Positions 16,495-24,042 of a stretch of DNA of 64,000 nt are shown here, one piece after another. The DNA is from Acidobacteriaceae bacterium (GTDB lineage Bacteria; Acidobacteriota; Terriglobia; Terriglobales; Acidobacteriaceae): assembly GCA_030041515.1 (NCBI GenBank), contig JASHNS010000067.1, positions 1-64,000 of the forward strand. The letters are read 5' to 3'. Both the position numbers and the translations under genes were made by a program. The notes under the pieces were generated by a model. The model searched no databases and was not told the DNA's origin. It saw only the letters and a program-made list of their open reading frames with translations. Every line of letters begins with the position of its first letter. Within the stretch, counting starts at the first letter, position 1.

Positions 16495-17012
16495 GCGACA
16501 CCAAAACACTTGCGACAGTCTGGCTGGACGGGTGCTCGGGGTGCCACATGTCGCTGCTGGATATGGACGAGCGGCTGATCGAGCTGAGCAGCCAGTTCAC
16601 GCTGGTGTACTCGCCGCTCGTGGACCAGAAGGTCTTTCCTGAGCACGTGGATGTGACGCTGGTGGAGGGTGCAGTGGCGAGCGAGGACGATTTGAAGAAG
16701 GTCCGCAAGATTCGCGACCATACGGGCGTGCTGGTGTCGCTGGGAGACTGCGCGCTGACGGGGAACGTGTCGGCGATGCGGAACCGGTTCGGGCCGGAGC
16801 CGGTGCTGCTTCGGGTTTACCCGGATGGGCAGAAGGCGCCATCGACGGGCGTGCCGGCGCTGCTGGACCGGGTGCGGCCGGTGCATGAGGTGGTGCCGGT
16901 GGATGTGTTTGTGCCGGGATGCCCGCCGTCGGCCGACACGATTTATCAGGTGCTGACGGAATTGCTGGCGGGGCGGGTGCCGACGCTGGAGGGGGTTGCG
17001 CATTTTGGGTGA
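16491..17012 (+). CDS. hoxY: [NiFe] hydrogenase small subunit HoxY
   Basis: HoxY (173 residues) is the short, leaderless small subunit of group 3d hydrogenases and carries only the proximal [4Fe-4S] cluster. The ligands are visible as C15-S-G-C18, G-D-C and P-G-C-P-P. No twin-arginine signal is present, so the enzyme is cytoplasmic. It overlaps hoxU by four bases. A palindromic element separates it from hoxH. Confidence 0.95.
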   Translation: MSDTKTLATVWLDGCSGCHMSLLDMDERLIELSSQFTLVYSPLVDQKVFPEHVDVTLVEGAVASEDDLKKVRKIRDHTGVLVSLGDCALTGNVSAMRNRFGPEPVLLRVYPDGQKAPSTGVPALLDRVRPVHEVVPVDVFVPGCPPSADTIYQVLTELLAGRVPTLEGVAHFG

Positions 17013-17085
17013 AGCAGTGATCAGAACCCATCCTGTCGCAACTGCGGCGACAAGGGTGGGGCACCTGAGGTGAAGCAGTGATCAG
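17008..17085. repeat. Family 1-type palindrome bounded by 17-base direct repeats
   Basis: The palindrome pairs CCATCCTGTCGC (17028-17039) with GCGACAAGGGTGG (17047-17059). An identical 17-base sequence (GGTGAAGCAGTGATCAG) lies on both sides, at 17008-17024 and 17069-17085, and overlaps the end of hoxY. This looks like an insertion that duplicated its target. Confidence 0.8.
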
Positions 17086-17128
17086 TAGTCAGGAACCGCA
17101 GTGGGTTGGAGAGGTTCAGGAGTTCATT

Positions 17129-18553
17129 ATGTCGCGCACCATCGTCATCGATCCGGTCACGCGCCTGGAAGGGCACGGGAAGATTACGCTGCAGCTGGAT
17201 GACGCGGGCGTGGTGCAGGACGCGATGTTTCACGTGACGCAACTGCGCGGGTTCGAGAAGTTCTGCGAGGGGCGACCGTTTTACGAGATGCCGAACATTA
17301 CGGCGCGGGTGTGCGGCATCTGCCCGGTGAGCCATCTGATCGCGTCGTCGAAGGCATGCGATGGGATTCTGGCGGTCAAAATTCCGCCGGTGGCGGCGAA
17401 TCTGCGGAGGGTGCTGAACCTGGCGCAACTGATCCAGAGCCATGCGCTGAGCTTCTTCTATCTGTCGTCGCCAGATCTGCTGCTGGGAATGGACGCGGCG
17501 CCTGAGGAGCGGAACATATTGCATCTTGCGCACGCGCACCCGTCGATTGCGGCGGATGGCGTGGCGCTGCGGCAGTTTGGGCAGCGAGTGATCGAGGTGA
17601 TGGCGGGGCAGCGGATTCATCCGGGATGGACGGTGCCGGGAGGGGTGAACGAGGCGCTGAGCCAGGAGAAACGGGACCAGATTCTCGTGATGATTCCGGC
17701 GGCGGTGGCGGCGATCCAGCGGACGCTCGAGTGGTTTCGCACGGCTGTCGACAAATTCAGCGCCGAGATTGAGGTCTTCGCGAATTTCCCGACGCTCTTC
17801 ATGGGAATGATCGACGATCGCGGGCTGGCGGAGTATTACGACGGCTATTTGAGGGTGATCGACTCGGAGGGAAACATCATCGCCGGCGAGCTGGAGCCGG
17901 CCCGCTATGCGGAGTACATCGGCGAGGCGACGGAGCCGTTCACGTACATGAAATTCCCGTATTACAGGCCGCTGGGGTATCCGGGCGGAACATATCGGGT
18001 GGGGCCCCTGGCGCGTCTGAATCTGGCGGGGCGGTGCGACACGCCGCTGGCGGATGAGGAATGGCGGAGATTTCGGGCGATGTCGCCGCGGCCGCTGCTG
18101 AGCTCCTTCCACTACCATCAGGCGCGACTGATCGAGATGCTGCACGCGGCGGAAAAGATTGAGCGGCTCCTGAGCGATAAAGGAATTCTGGACAAGCACG
18201 TGCGGGCGACTGCGTCGGTGAACAGCCTCGAAGGCGTGGGCGTGGCGGAAGCGCCGCGTGGCACGCTGATCCATCACTACAAAGTGGACGAGAACGGGCT
18301 GATTGTGTGGGCGAACCTGGTGATTGCGACGGGGCACAACAACGCCGCGATGAACCGGGGGATCTTACAGGCGGCGCGGCATTATGTGCATGGCGATGCG
18401 GTGAAGGAGGGAATGCTGAACCGGGTGGAAGCGGTGGTGCGGACTTTCGATCCGTGCCTGAGCTGCTCGACGCACGCGATGGGACAGATGCCGCTGACGA
18501 TTGAGCTCCGCGCGCCGGATGGAAGCCTGGTGCGCGAGGTGCGGAGGGGCTGA
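17129..18553 (+). CDS. hoxH: [NiFe] hydrogenase large subunit HoxH
   Basis: HoxH (474 residues) holds the Ni-Fe active site. The two ligand motifs are V-C62-G-I-C65 near the N-terminus and D-P-C443-L-S-C446-S-T-H449 near the C-terminus. A 25-residue tail follows H449 and should be removed by HoxW after metal insertion. The ATG at 17129 has AGGAG at 17118-17122 and the family N-terminus ([10 protein letters not shown]); the in-frame start at 17078 is inside the repeat. The enzyme interconverts H2 and NAD(P)H with HoxEFUY. Confidence 0.96.
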   Translation: MSRTIVIDPVTRLEGHGKITLQLDDAGVVQDAMFHVTQLRGFEKFCEGRPFYEMPNITARVCGICPVSHLIASSKACDGILAVKIPPVAANLRRVLNLAQLIQSHALSFFYLSSPDLLLGMDAAPEERNILHLAHAHPSIAADGVALRQFGQRVIEVMAGQRIHPGWTVPGGVNEALSQEKRDQILVMIPAAVAAIQRTLEWFRTAVDKFSAEIEVFANFPTLFMGMIDDRGLAEYYDGYLRVIDSEGNIIAGELEPARYAEYIGEATEPFTYMKFPYYRPLGYPGGTYRVGPLARLNLAGRCDTPLADEEWRRFRAMSPRPLLSSFHYHQARLIEMLHAAEKIERLLSDKGILDKHVRATASVNSLEGVGVAEAPRGTLIHHYKVDENGLIVWANLVIATGHNNAAMNRGILQAARHYVHGDAVKEGMLNRVEAVVRTFDPCLSCSTHAMGQMPLTIELRAPDGSLVREVRRG

Positions 18554-18564
18554 GGCAGGGCGAT

Positions 18565-19116
18565 ATGCGAGCAACCCACGCAGAGACGCACCTGCCTCCC
18601 GCACCTGCTGTCACCCCAGCTGTGTCAGCGGCGGGCAATTGTGGGGCGCCTGTTCTGCTGGCGTGCGGGAATCCGCTGCGGCAGGATGACGGCGTGGGGT
18701 GGCGGATTGCCGATGCGGCACGATTCGGGATGCCGGGGCTCCGGACTGTGGTGGTCCAGCAGTGGACACCGGAACTGGTGGAAGAGATTGCCGACGCGAA
18801 GCTGGCGATTTTTGTGGATGCCAGCGTGCGGGATGAGGCAGGTGCCATTCGGGTGGGGGTCCTGCGTTCACCCAAAGCGGCCCAAGGCGATCACACGCGG
18901 GGCATCCAGGCTGAGACGCATCAATTGGATCCGTTGGCCCTGCTGGCGCTGGCGGAGGAAGTATGCGGACATGCGCCGGCGCGGAGTTTTCTGGTGACGG
19001 TGGGGGCGGATTCGTTCCATTACGGGGAAGACATCTCCGCAAGGGTACGCCAGGCGGTGCCAAGGGCGGCACGCCTGGTTGGGAATCTGATAGCGACGTT
19101 CGCGCCGGGGATGTGA
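18565..19116 (+). CDS. hoxW: Hydrogenase maturation endopeptidase HoxW
   Basis: This is a HycI/HoxW-type protease that clips the HoxH tail after nickel insertion. The A-C-G-N-P-L-R-Q-D-D-G-V-G segment (residues ~33-45) contains the nickel-sensing acidic residue, and F-V-D-A-S corresponds to the second metal-binding region. The length of 183 includes a proline-rich N-terminal extension of about 25 residues. It starts 12 bases after hoxH and completes the operon. The hypABCDEF assembly genes are not in this window. Confidence 0.88.
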   Translation: MRATHAETHLPPAPAVTPAVSAAGNCGAPVLLACGNPLRQDDGVGWRIADAARFGMPGLRTVVVQQWTPELVEEIADAKLAIFVDASVRDEAGAIRVGVLRSPKAAQGDHTRGIQAETHQLDPLALLALAEEVCGHAPARSFLVTVGADSFHYGEDISARVRQAVPRAARLVGNLIATFAPGM

Positions 19117-19178
19117 GCACGGCAGGAACCATTCATCAGACCGGCAACTCCGAGCTGAGGTGGCAAGGAGGCGGAAAA

Positions 19179-19550
19179 ATGAGCCGTTCTGCAGCGCGCC
19201 TGCTGTACTGGTCGCCGCGATGCATCGGTGTTGCGTTCGCGATCTTCGTCGGTCTTTTTGCGCTGGAGTCTTTCCAGGAAACTGCGGGATTCTGGCACCT
19301 GGCGCTGGCTTTCGCCATCAACCTGGTGCCCGCCTACATGGTCGTCCTTGTGCTGGCCGCGGCGTGGAAGTGGGAGTGGATGGGCGCGGTGGTGTTCGCA
19401 GCGCTGGGCGTTTGGTACTCGTGGGGAATGCTGGCGAGGCATCATCTGAGCTGGCCGATCTTCCTGGCGATTCCCTTGCCCATGCTGGCGATGGCGGTGC
19501 TGTTTCTGGCGAACTGGCTGGAGCGCAGCACACTGCGCGTGGCGCGTTGA
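19179..19550 (+). CDS. Small polytopic membrane protein
   Basis: The 123-residue protein has about four hydrophobic helices and a basic C-terminal end. The ATG follows AAGGAGG (19165-19171), an unusually good site, and was preferred over upstream starts that lie inside hoxW. It resembles short DUF-type integral membrane proteins. It could be co-transcribed with the hydrogenase genes, but nothing in the sequence ties it to hydrogen metabolism. Confidence 0.65.
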   Translation: MSRSAARLLYWSPRCIGVAFAIFVGLFALESFQETAGFWHLALAFAINLVPAYMVVLVLAAAWKWEWMGAVVFAALGVWYSWGMLARHHLSWPIFLAIPLPMLAMAVLFLANWLERSTLRVAR

Positions 19551-19624
19551 CCGCCTGCGCGAGGCATCCCCTGGTGCAACGAATGAGATTTCGTGTGTAA
19601 AACCATGGTCACTCAGGAGGACGC

Positions 19625-20605
19625 ATGAAAGCCATCGTGTATCGCCAGTTCGGGCCGCCTGAGGTTCTGCGCTGCGAAGAAGTTGAGAAGCCGGCGCCAG
19701 GACGGGGAGAAGTTCTGATCAGGGTGCATGCGGCGGGTTTGAATCCTCTGGACTGGAAGCTGATGCTGGGTCATCCCTGGCCGCTGCGGCTGGCGATGGG
19801 ACTGCGCAAACGGAAGAGCGCCGGCGTGGATGTTACGGGTACAGTAGACGCGGTTGGCCCCGGTGTGACGGAGTTCAGGGTGGGAGATGCGGTCTTTGGA
19901 CTGTGCAAGGGGGCCCTGGCCGAATACGTAAGCGCGTCCGCGAAGACGCTGGCGATGAAGCCGGAGAACGTGAGCTTTCTGGAGGCGGCCTCGGTTCCTG
20001 TAGCGGCGCTGACTGCGGTGCAGGGCCTTCGCGACAAAGGCCGCGTGCGAGCGGGGCAGAAAGTGCTGATCAATGGCGCGGCAGGTGGGGTCGGGAGCTT
20101 TGCCGTCCAGGTGGCGAAAATTCTGGGCGCGGAGGTGACGGGGGTCTGCAGCAGCCGGAATGTGGATGCGGTTCGAGCGCTCGGGGCCGATCGCGTGATC
20201 GATTACATGCGTGAAAATGTTGCGGAGGAATGCGGCGTGTATGACGTCGTGCTGGAGTGCGTGGGAAATCTACCGGTGCCGGTGATCCGCCACATGCTGC
20301 AGCCCAGAGGCCGGTGCGTGGTGGTGGGAGCCAGGCCGGACGTGAGCGTGATGACGATTCTGGGGAACATCTTCAAGCTGCTGGTGGTGGTTCCTTTTTT
20401 ACGGCAAAAGATTGTGGTTGTGCTGGCCAAACGGAACCAGCAGGATCTGCGGACGATTGCGGATCTGCTGCAGGCGGGCGAGGTAAGGCCGGTGATCGAG
20501 CGCTGCTATGAATTGGGCGAGGTCAGGGAAGCGATGCGGCACCTTATGGATGGCCATGTGCGGGGAAAGCTCGTGGTAAGGATCGCGCCGCGCAACGGCA
20601 CATAA
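19625..20605 (+). CDS. Zinc-independent MDR-family NAD(P)-dependent oxidoreductase
   Basis: The 326-residue protein is a medium-chain dehydrogenase/reductase of the quinone-reductase-like branch. It has the GroES-like N-terminal domain (G-R-G-E-V-L-I-R-V-H-A-A-G-L-N-P-L-D-W), no structural or catalytic zinc cysteines, and a Rossmann motif G-A-A-G-G-V-G-S (residues ~153-160). AGGAGG lies directly before the ATG. Substrates of this group range from quinones to enones; none can be singled out here. Confidence 0.85.
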   Translation: MKAIVYRQFGPPEVLRCEEVEKPAPGRGEVLIRVHAAGLNPLDWKLMLGHPWPLRLAMGLRKRKSAGVDVTGTVDAVGPGVTEFRVGDAVFGLCKGALAEYVSASAKTLAMKPENVSFLEAASVPVAALTAVQGLRDKGRVRAGQKVLINGAAGGVGSFAVQVAKILGAEVTGVCSSRNVDAVRALGADRVIDYMRENVAEECGVYDVVLECVGNLPVPVIRHMLQPRGRCVVVGARPDVSVMTILGNIFKLLVVVPFLRQKIVVVLAKRNQQDLRTIADLLQAGEVRPVIERCYELGEVREAMRHLMDGHVRGKLVVRIAPRNGT

Positions 20606-20668
20606 AACTGCGGACCATGCATGCAGCGCTGCCTGGTGGCGGTGTTCGCGATCGCGGCGCAGGCGCAG

Positions 20669-21061
20669 TCAGCCGGCCGCTTCCAGCGGCTCCCGCTGCT
20701 GGTTCTTTTCGACTGAAAGCCGCCTTTGAATGTCGCGAAGAGCAGCAATCATCTTCGCAGGTTTAGCGCTGAGGATGAGGTCGATGCCTTCTGCCTCTGC
20801 AGCAGGAATGTATGAACGACGAGCGACGAGCAGAATAGGGGCGCAAGGGTTGCGGCGGCGTAGAGCGGCGATGGCCATGGTGCGCTCGGTCGCGCTGAGA
20901 GTGTGGCAGAGAATCGCCACATCCCAGTTGGTGGAGTGGATGCGATCGAGGGCCTCCGCGAGACCTGCAATATTCAGTGCGTCGAGACCCGCGGCAGCAA
21001 GCAGACCCGTGCGCGTCTGCATAAGCAGAGAATCATTTCCAATCTGAAGGACTTCCCGCAT
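20669..21061 (-). CDS. Pseudo-receiver (response-regulator-like) protein
   Basis: The 130-residue protein has the alternating strand-helix pattern of a receiver domain and the late S-A-K-P lysine region. However, the usual phosphoacceptor Asp is replaced in D-V-A-I-L-C-H-T-L, and the N-terminal acidic pair is missing. It probably does not accept phosphate and instead may act by protein binding. It is divergent from the Crp-type regulator gene with about 150 bases between them, so they may share control. Confidence 0.6.
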   Translation of the reverse strand: MREVLQIGNDSLLMQTRTGLLAAAGLDALNIAGLAEALDRIHSTNWDVAILCHTLSATERTMAIAALRRRNPCAPILLVARRSYIPAAEAEGIDLILSAKPAKMIAALRDIQRRLSVEKNQQREPLEAAG

Positions 21062-21209
21062 CCCGGCATCACTTGGCCGCAGGGTACCCCTGCGCCCTGA
21101 ACAGATTCTCTCCGCCGGGCGTCCAACTGTATGTAGGGAAGCGAACGGAGAGGCAGCATTTTCCGAGATAGAAGGTTCTAAGGCGCAGTACGGCGGGAAA
21201 GGAGGAACA

Positions 21210-21941
21210 GTGAACGGCGCTCAATTTCGGAATACGATTCTGGGGCACCTGGACCAAGAGGCGTTGGAGCGGCTGGAATTACGCCGGATCCCCCTTCCGC
21301 AGGCTCATGTGCTGGAAGAGCCGGGTTTGGAGATCGAGGAGCTGACATTTGCGGAAGAAGGAGTCGCCTCGATGACGACGATATTCCAGGATGGGTCCCA
21401 GGTGGAGGCGGGCATGTTTGGTCCGGAGTCGGCGGTGGGAGTGCCAGCGCTGATGGGAATCAAGGCCGGAATGAATTTCGTGTCCGTGCAGGTGCCCGGG
21501 GATGCATGGGTGGCGCCGGTGGATGCGGCCAAGCGGGAATTCCGGAAGATGGACTGCTTTCACGATCTGGTGCTGCGGTATATGCAGTCGCAGATTGTGC
21601 AGGCCACGCAGTCAGCCGGGTGCAACGCGCGCCACAACGTGCAGCAGCGGCTGGCGCGCTGGCTGCTGCTGGCGAGGGACCGGCACACCAGCGACGTGCT
21701 ACAACTGACGCAGGAGTTTCTGGCGGCAATGCTGGGTGTGGAACGACCTTCGGTGAGCGGGGTTGCGGGCCGGCTGCAGGAGCAGGGCCTGATCGAATAC
21801 AGCCGGGGTCGCATCCGGATTGTGGATCGGACCGGACTCGAAGCCGTGGCGTGTGAATGCTACCAGGTGGCGCAGCATGAGCTGCGGGCATTCACGCGAT
21901 ATGCCGATGAGCGGACCGGTTACTATGCCGCACAGCGCTGA
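21210..21941 (+). CDS. Crp/Fnr-family transcriptional regulator
   Basis: An N-terminal cyclic-nucleotide-binding-like barrel (to about residue 140) is followed by a winged helix whose recognition region reads L-T-Q-E-F-L-A-A-M-L-G-V-E-R-P-S-V-S. The start is a GTG preceded by AAAGGAGG (21198-21204). The effector-binding residues typical of cAMP receptors are not evident and there is no Fnr-type cysteine cluster, so the signal is unknown. Confidence 0.85.
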   Translation: MNGAQFRNTILGHLDQEALERLELRRIPLPQAHVLEEPGLEIEELTFAEEGVASMTTIFQDGSQVEAGMFGPESAVGVPALMGIKAGMNFVSVQVPGDAWVAPVDAAKREFRKMDCFHDLVLRYMQSQIVQATQSAGCNARHNVQQRLARWLLLARDRHTSDVLQLTQEFLAAMLGVERPSVSGVAGRLQEQGLIEYSRGRIRIVDRTGLEAVACECYQVAQHELRAFTRYADERTGYYAAQR

Positions 21942-21953
21942 AAGGAGGCTGCC

Positions 21954-22763
21954 TTAGCCCTGCGGCTGTTGCGGATATGCGCTTTGCGGGTACCCTTGTT
22001 GCTGCTGGGGGGGCGGGGCTGAGCCCTTGGGCGGCTTATACTGCGGCCGATTCTTCAAAACAAATCCATCGCGTATCACATAGAAGTCTTGCTCAGGCAG
22101 GTCCGCTTCGAGAAGATCGCCCTGGGACGTGTAGTAAATTTCGACGGAGATCCCGTTTTGCGAACTGACGAGAACGCTGGTGTGGTGCATGGTGATGGGC
22201 TGTCCGTGGAAAATGCCGCTGGCATCCGGCTGCGGCTGGTAGTCCGCGGGGACAAGGACGCCGTTCTGTTTGGGGACGACGATCCATGCGGTCGGCGGAT
22301 GCTCGAGAGCGAAATGGGCCATCTCCAGATAAGCTGCGGGATCGAGATCGGGCAGGAGCGCCGTGTGCTGGTGGCGGTCGAAGGAGTTTGTGGTGGTCTT
22401 GCCCTTAGCGACGATGGAGACGTTGAAGGTGCGGCCGGTTGAGTCGGAAGCCAGCGTAAAGGTGACCTGATCACCATTCACCGTGCCGGTGAGATCGTCG
22501 CGCACGATGTCGAGATACTGGTCCAGGCGATTGCTGTTGTTGAAGCGGTAGCTGAATTTTTCCAGCTGCATTTGGCCGCGGGAATCGACCTGGTATCCGT
22601 TGGGCCCGGAGGCGACCGAACAGCCAGCGGAGCCGAGAGTTTTGCCGTTGGAGGCCTGGACGAGGCGGAACTGGGCGGAGCCGGCGGGCAGCGCCGGTGC
22701 CTGTGCCAGGGCCGGAATCGTGGAGAGAGCCGCAACGAGAAACAAGACAAGGGTTGAACGCAT
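21954..22763 (-). CDS. Exported protein of unknown function
   Basis: The 269-residue product begins with a clear signal peptide (M-R-S-T-L-V-L-F-L-V-A-A-L-S, cleavage likely after A-L-A-Q). A beta-rich body follows, then a Pro/Gln-rich tail (P-P-P-Q-Q-Q-Q near the end) suggesting disorder. The frame stays open for 1.3 kb upstream, but that part is antisense to trxB and non-coding. I recognise no family. The gene converges with the Crp-type regulator, 12 bases apart. Confidence 0.7.
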   Translation of the reverse strand: MRSTLVLFLVAALSTIPALAQAPALPAGSAQFRLVQASNGKTLGSAGCSVASGPNGYQVDSRGQMQLEKFSYRFNNSNRLDQYLDIVRDDLTGTVNGDQVTFTLASDSTGRTFNVSIVAKGKTTTNSFDRHQHTALLPDLDPAAYLEMAHFALEHPPTAWIVVPKQNGVLVPADYQPQPDASGIFHGQPITMHHTSVLVSSQNGISVEIYYTSQGDLLEADLPEQDFYVIRDGFVLKNRPQYKPPKGSAPPPQQQQGYPQSAYPQQPQG

Positions 22764-22893
22764 AGCCGTTTGCAGAACCTTCCTGTCGAGATTAGACACG
22801 AAATGCTCGAAAAAGCTGCGCCGCTTGGAATCACGAGTCTCAGACAGAAAAATCTTCACAGCCGTATTCGCTCCGAATGATGGCGTCAAGACT

Positions 22894-23829
22894 TCAGCGG
22901 CCATGCTCTTCGAGGTACTTTTCAACCTCGAGGGCGGCCATGCAGCCGGTTCCAGCGGCGGTGATGGCCTGGCGGTAGCGGCGGTCCTGCACGTCTCCGC
23001 AGGCGTAGACGCCGGGAACGCGCGTGAAGACGTAGTTGTGGGTCTTGATGTAACCGTCTTCATCGAGGTCGAGTTGGCCGGCGAACATGGCGGCGTTGGG
23101 GATGTGTCCGATGCCGAGAAAGAGACCGCTGAGGCTGAGCTCGGACTCGACGCCGGTGAGCGTGTCGAGAAGCCGGACGCCTGTGACTTCTTTCTGCTCA
23201 ACTCCCAGAACTTCCTGAATGATGGCGTTTGTGATGAAGCCAATTTTGGGATGGGCGATGGCGCGGTCGAGCATGATGCGGGAGGCGCGGAAGTGTTCAC
23301 GGCGGTGAATGAGGGTGACTTTGGAGGCGAAGCGGGTGAGGAAGAGCGCTTCCTCCATAGCGGAGTCGCCGCCGCCGACGACAGCGATTTCGCGACCGGA
23401 GAAAAAGAAGCCGTCGCAGGTGGCGCAGGAGCTGACGCCATGGCCGATGAGGGCTTGTTCCGAGGGGAGGCCGAGCCAGCGGGCGGAAGCTCCGCTGGCG
23501 ATGATGAGGGTACGAGCGTGAATGACTTCGTTGCCAAGGTTGAGCGCGAGAGGATGTCTCGAGAGGTCGGCGGTAGCAAGATGGCCGAGGCGGAACTCCG
23601 CGCCGAAGCGCGAAGCCTGCCTGCGCATGTATTCAATGAGCTCGGGGCCCTGGACGCCGTCAGGCCAGCCAGGGAAGTTCTCGACCAGCGTGGTGATGGA
23701 GAGCTGGCCGCCAGGCTCGTGGCCCTCCAGCACCAGCGGCTTGAGATTCGCGCGTGCTGTGTAGATGGCAGCAGTGAGTCCGGCGCAGCCGGAGCCGAGG
23801 ATGACTGTGTCGTGGATCGTGTCGGACAT
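22894..23829 (-). CDS. trxB: Thioredoxin reductase
   Basis: TrxB (311 residues) is the FAD/NADPH enzyme that reduces thioredoxin in the cytoplasm. The FAD-binding motif is G-S-G-C-A-G (residues 12-17, with cysteine where proline is usual), the redox pair is C135-A-T-C138, and the NADPH motif V-G-G-G-D-S-A follows. The C-terminal A-C-G-D-V motif is present. Its partner trxA lies about 12 kb away. The Cys in the FAD loop is a minor oddity. Confidence 0.92.
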   Translation of the reverse strand: MSDTIHDTVILGSGCAGLTAAIYTARANLKPLVLEGHEPGGQLSITTLVENFPGWPDGVQGPELIEYMRRQASRFGAEFRLGHLATADLSRHPLALNLGNEVIHARTLIIASGASARWLGLPSEQALIGHGVSSCATCDGFFFSGREIAVVGGGDSAMEEALFLTRFASKVTLIHRREHFRASRIMLDRAIAHPKIGFITNAIIQEVLGVEQKEVTGVRLLDTLTGVESELSLSGLFLGIGHIPNAAMFAGQLDLDEDGYIKTHNYVFTRVPGVYACGDVQDRRYRQAITAAGTGCMAALEVEKYLEEHGR

Positions 23830-24042
23830 GGATGTGAACTTTCGATTGTACCTGCGAAAGCGGCGAAGACAGGCGAGGAATTGACCGCGGGCGAGTGTCT
23901 CGTAACTCCCTGCAAAAAGGAATACCGAAATGGGACCGAGCTGGCGAGTGATCCCAAGGTGAAATGATGCGCGAGGTAGAGATTACGATTCTTTCGCCGT
24001 GGGCCGGCGCGGCGTGCAGGAATAAGGCGGGAGGCTCCCGGG

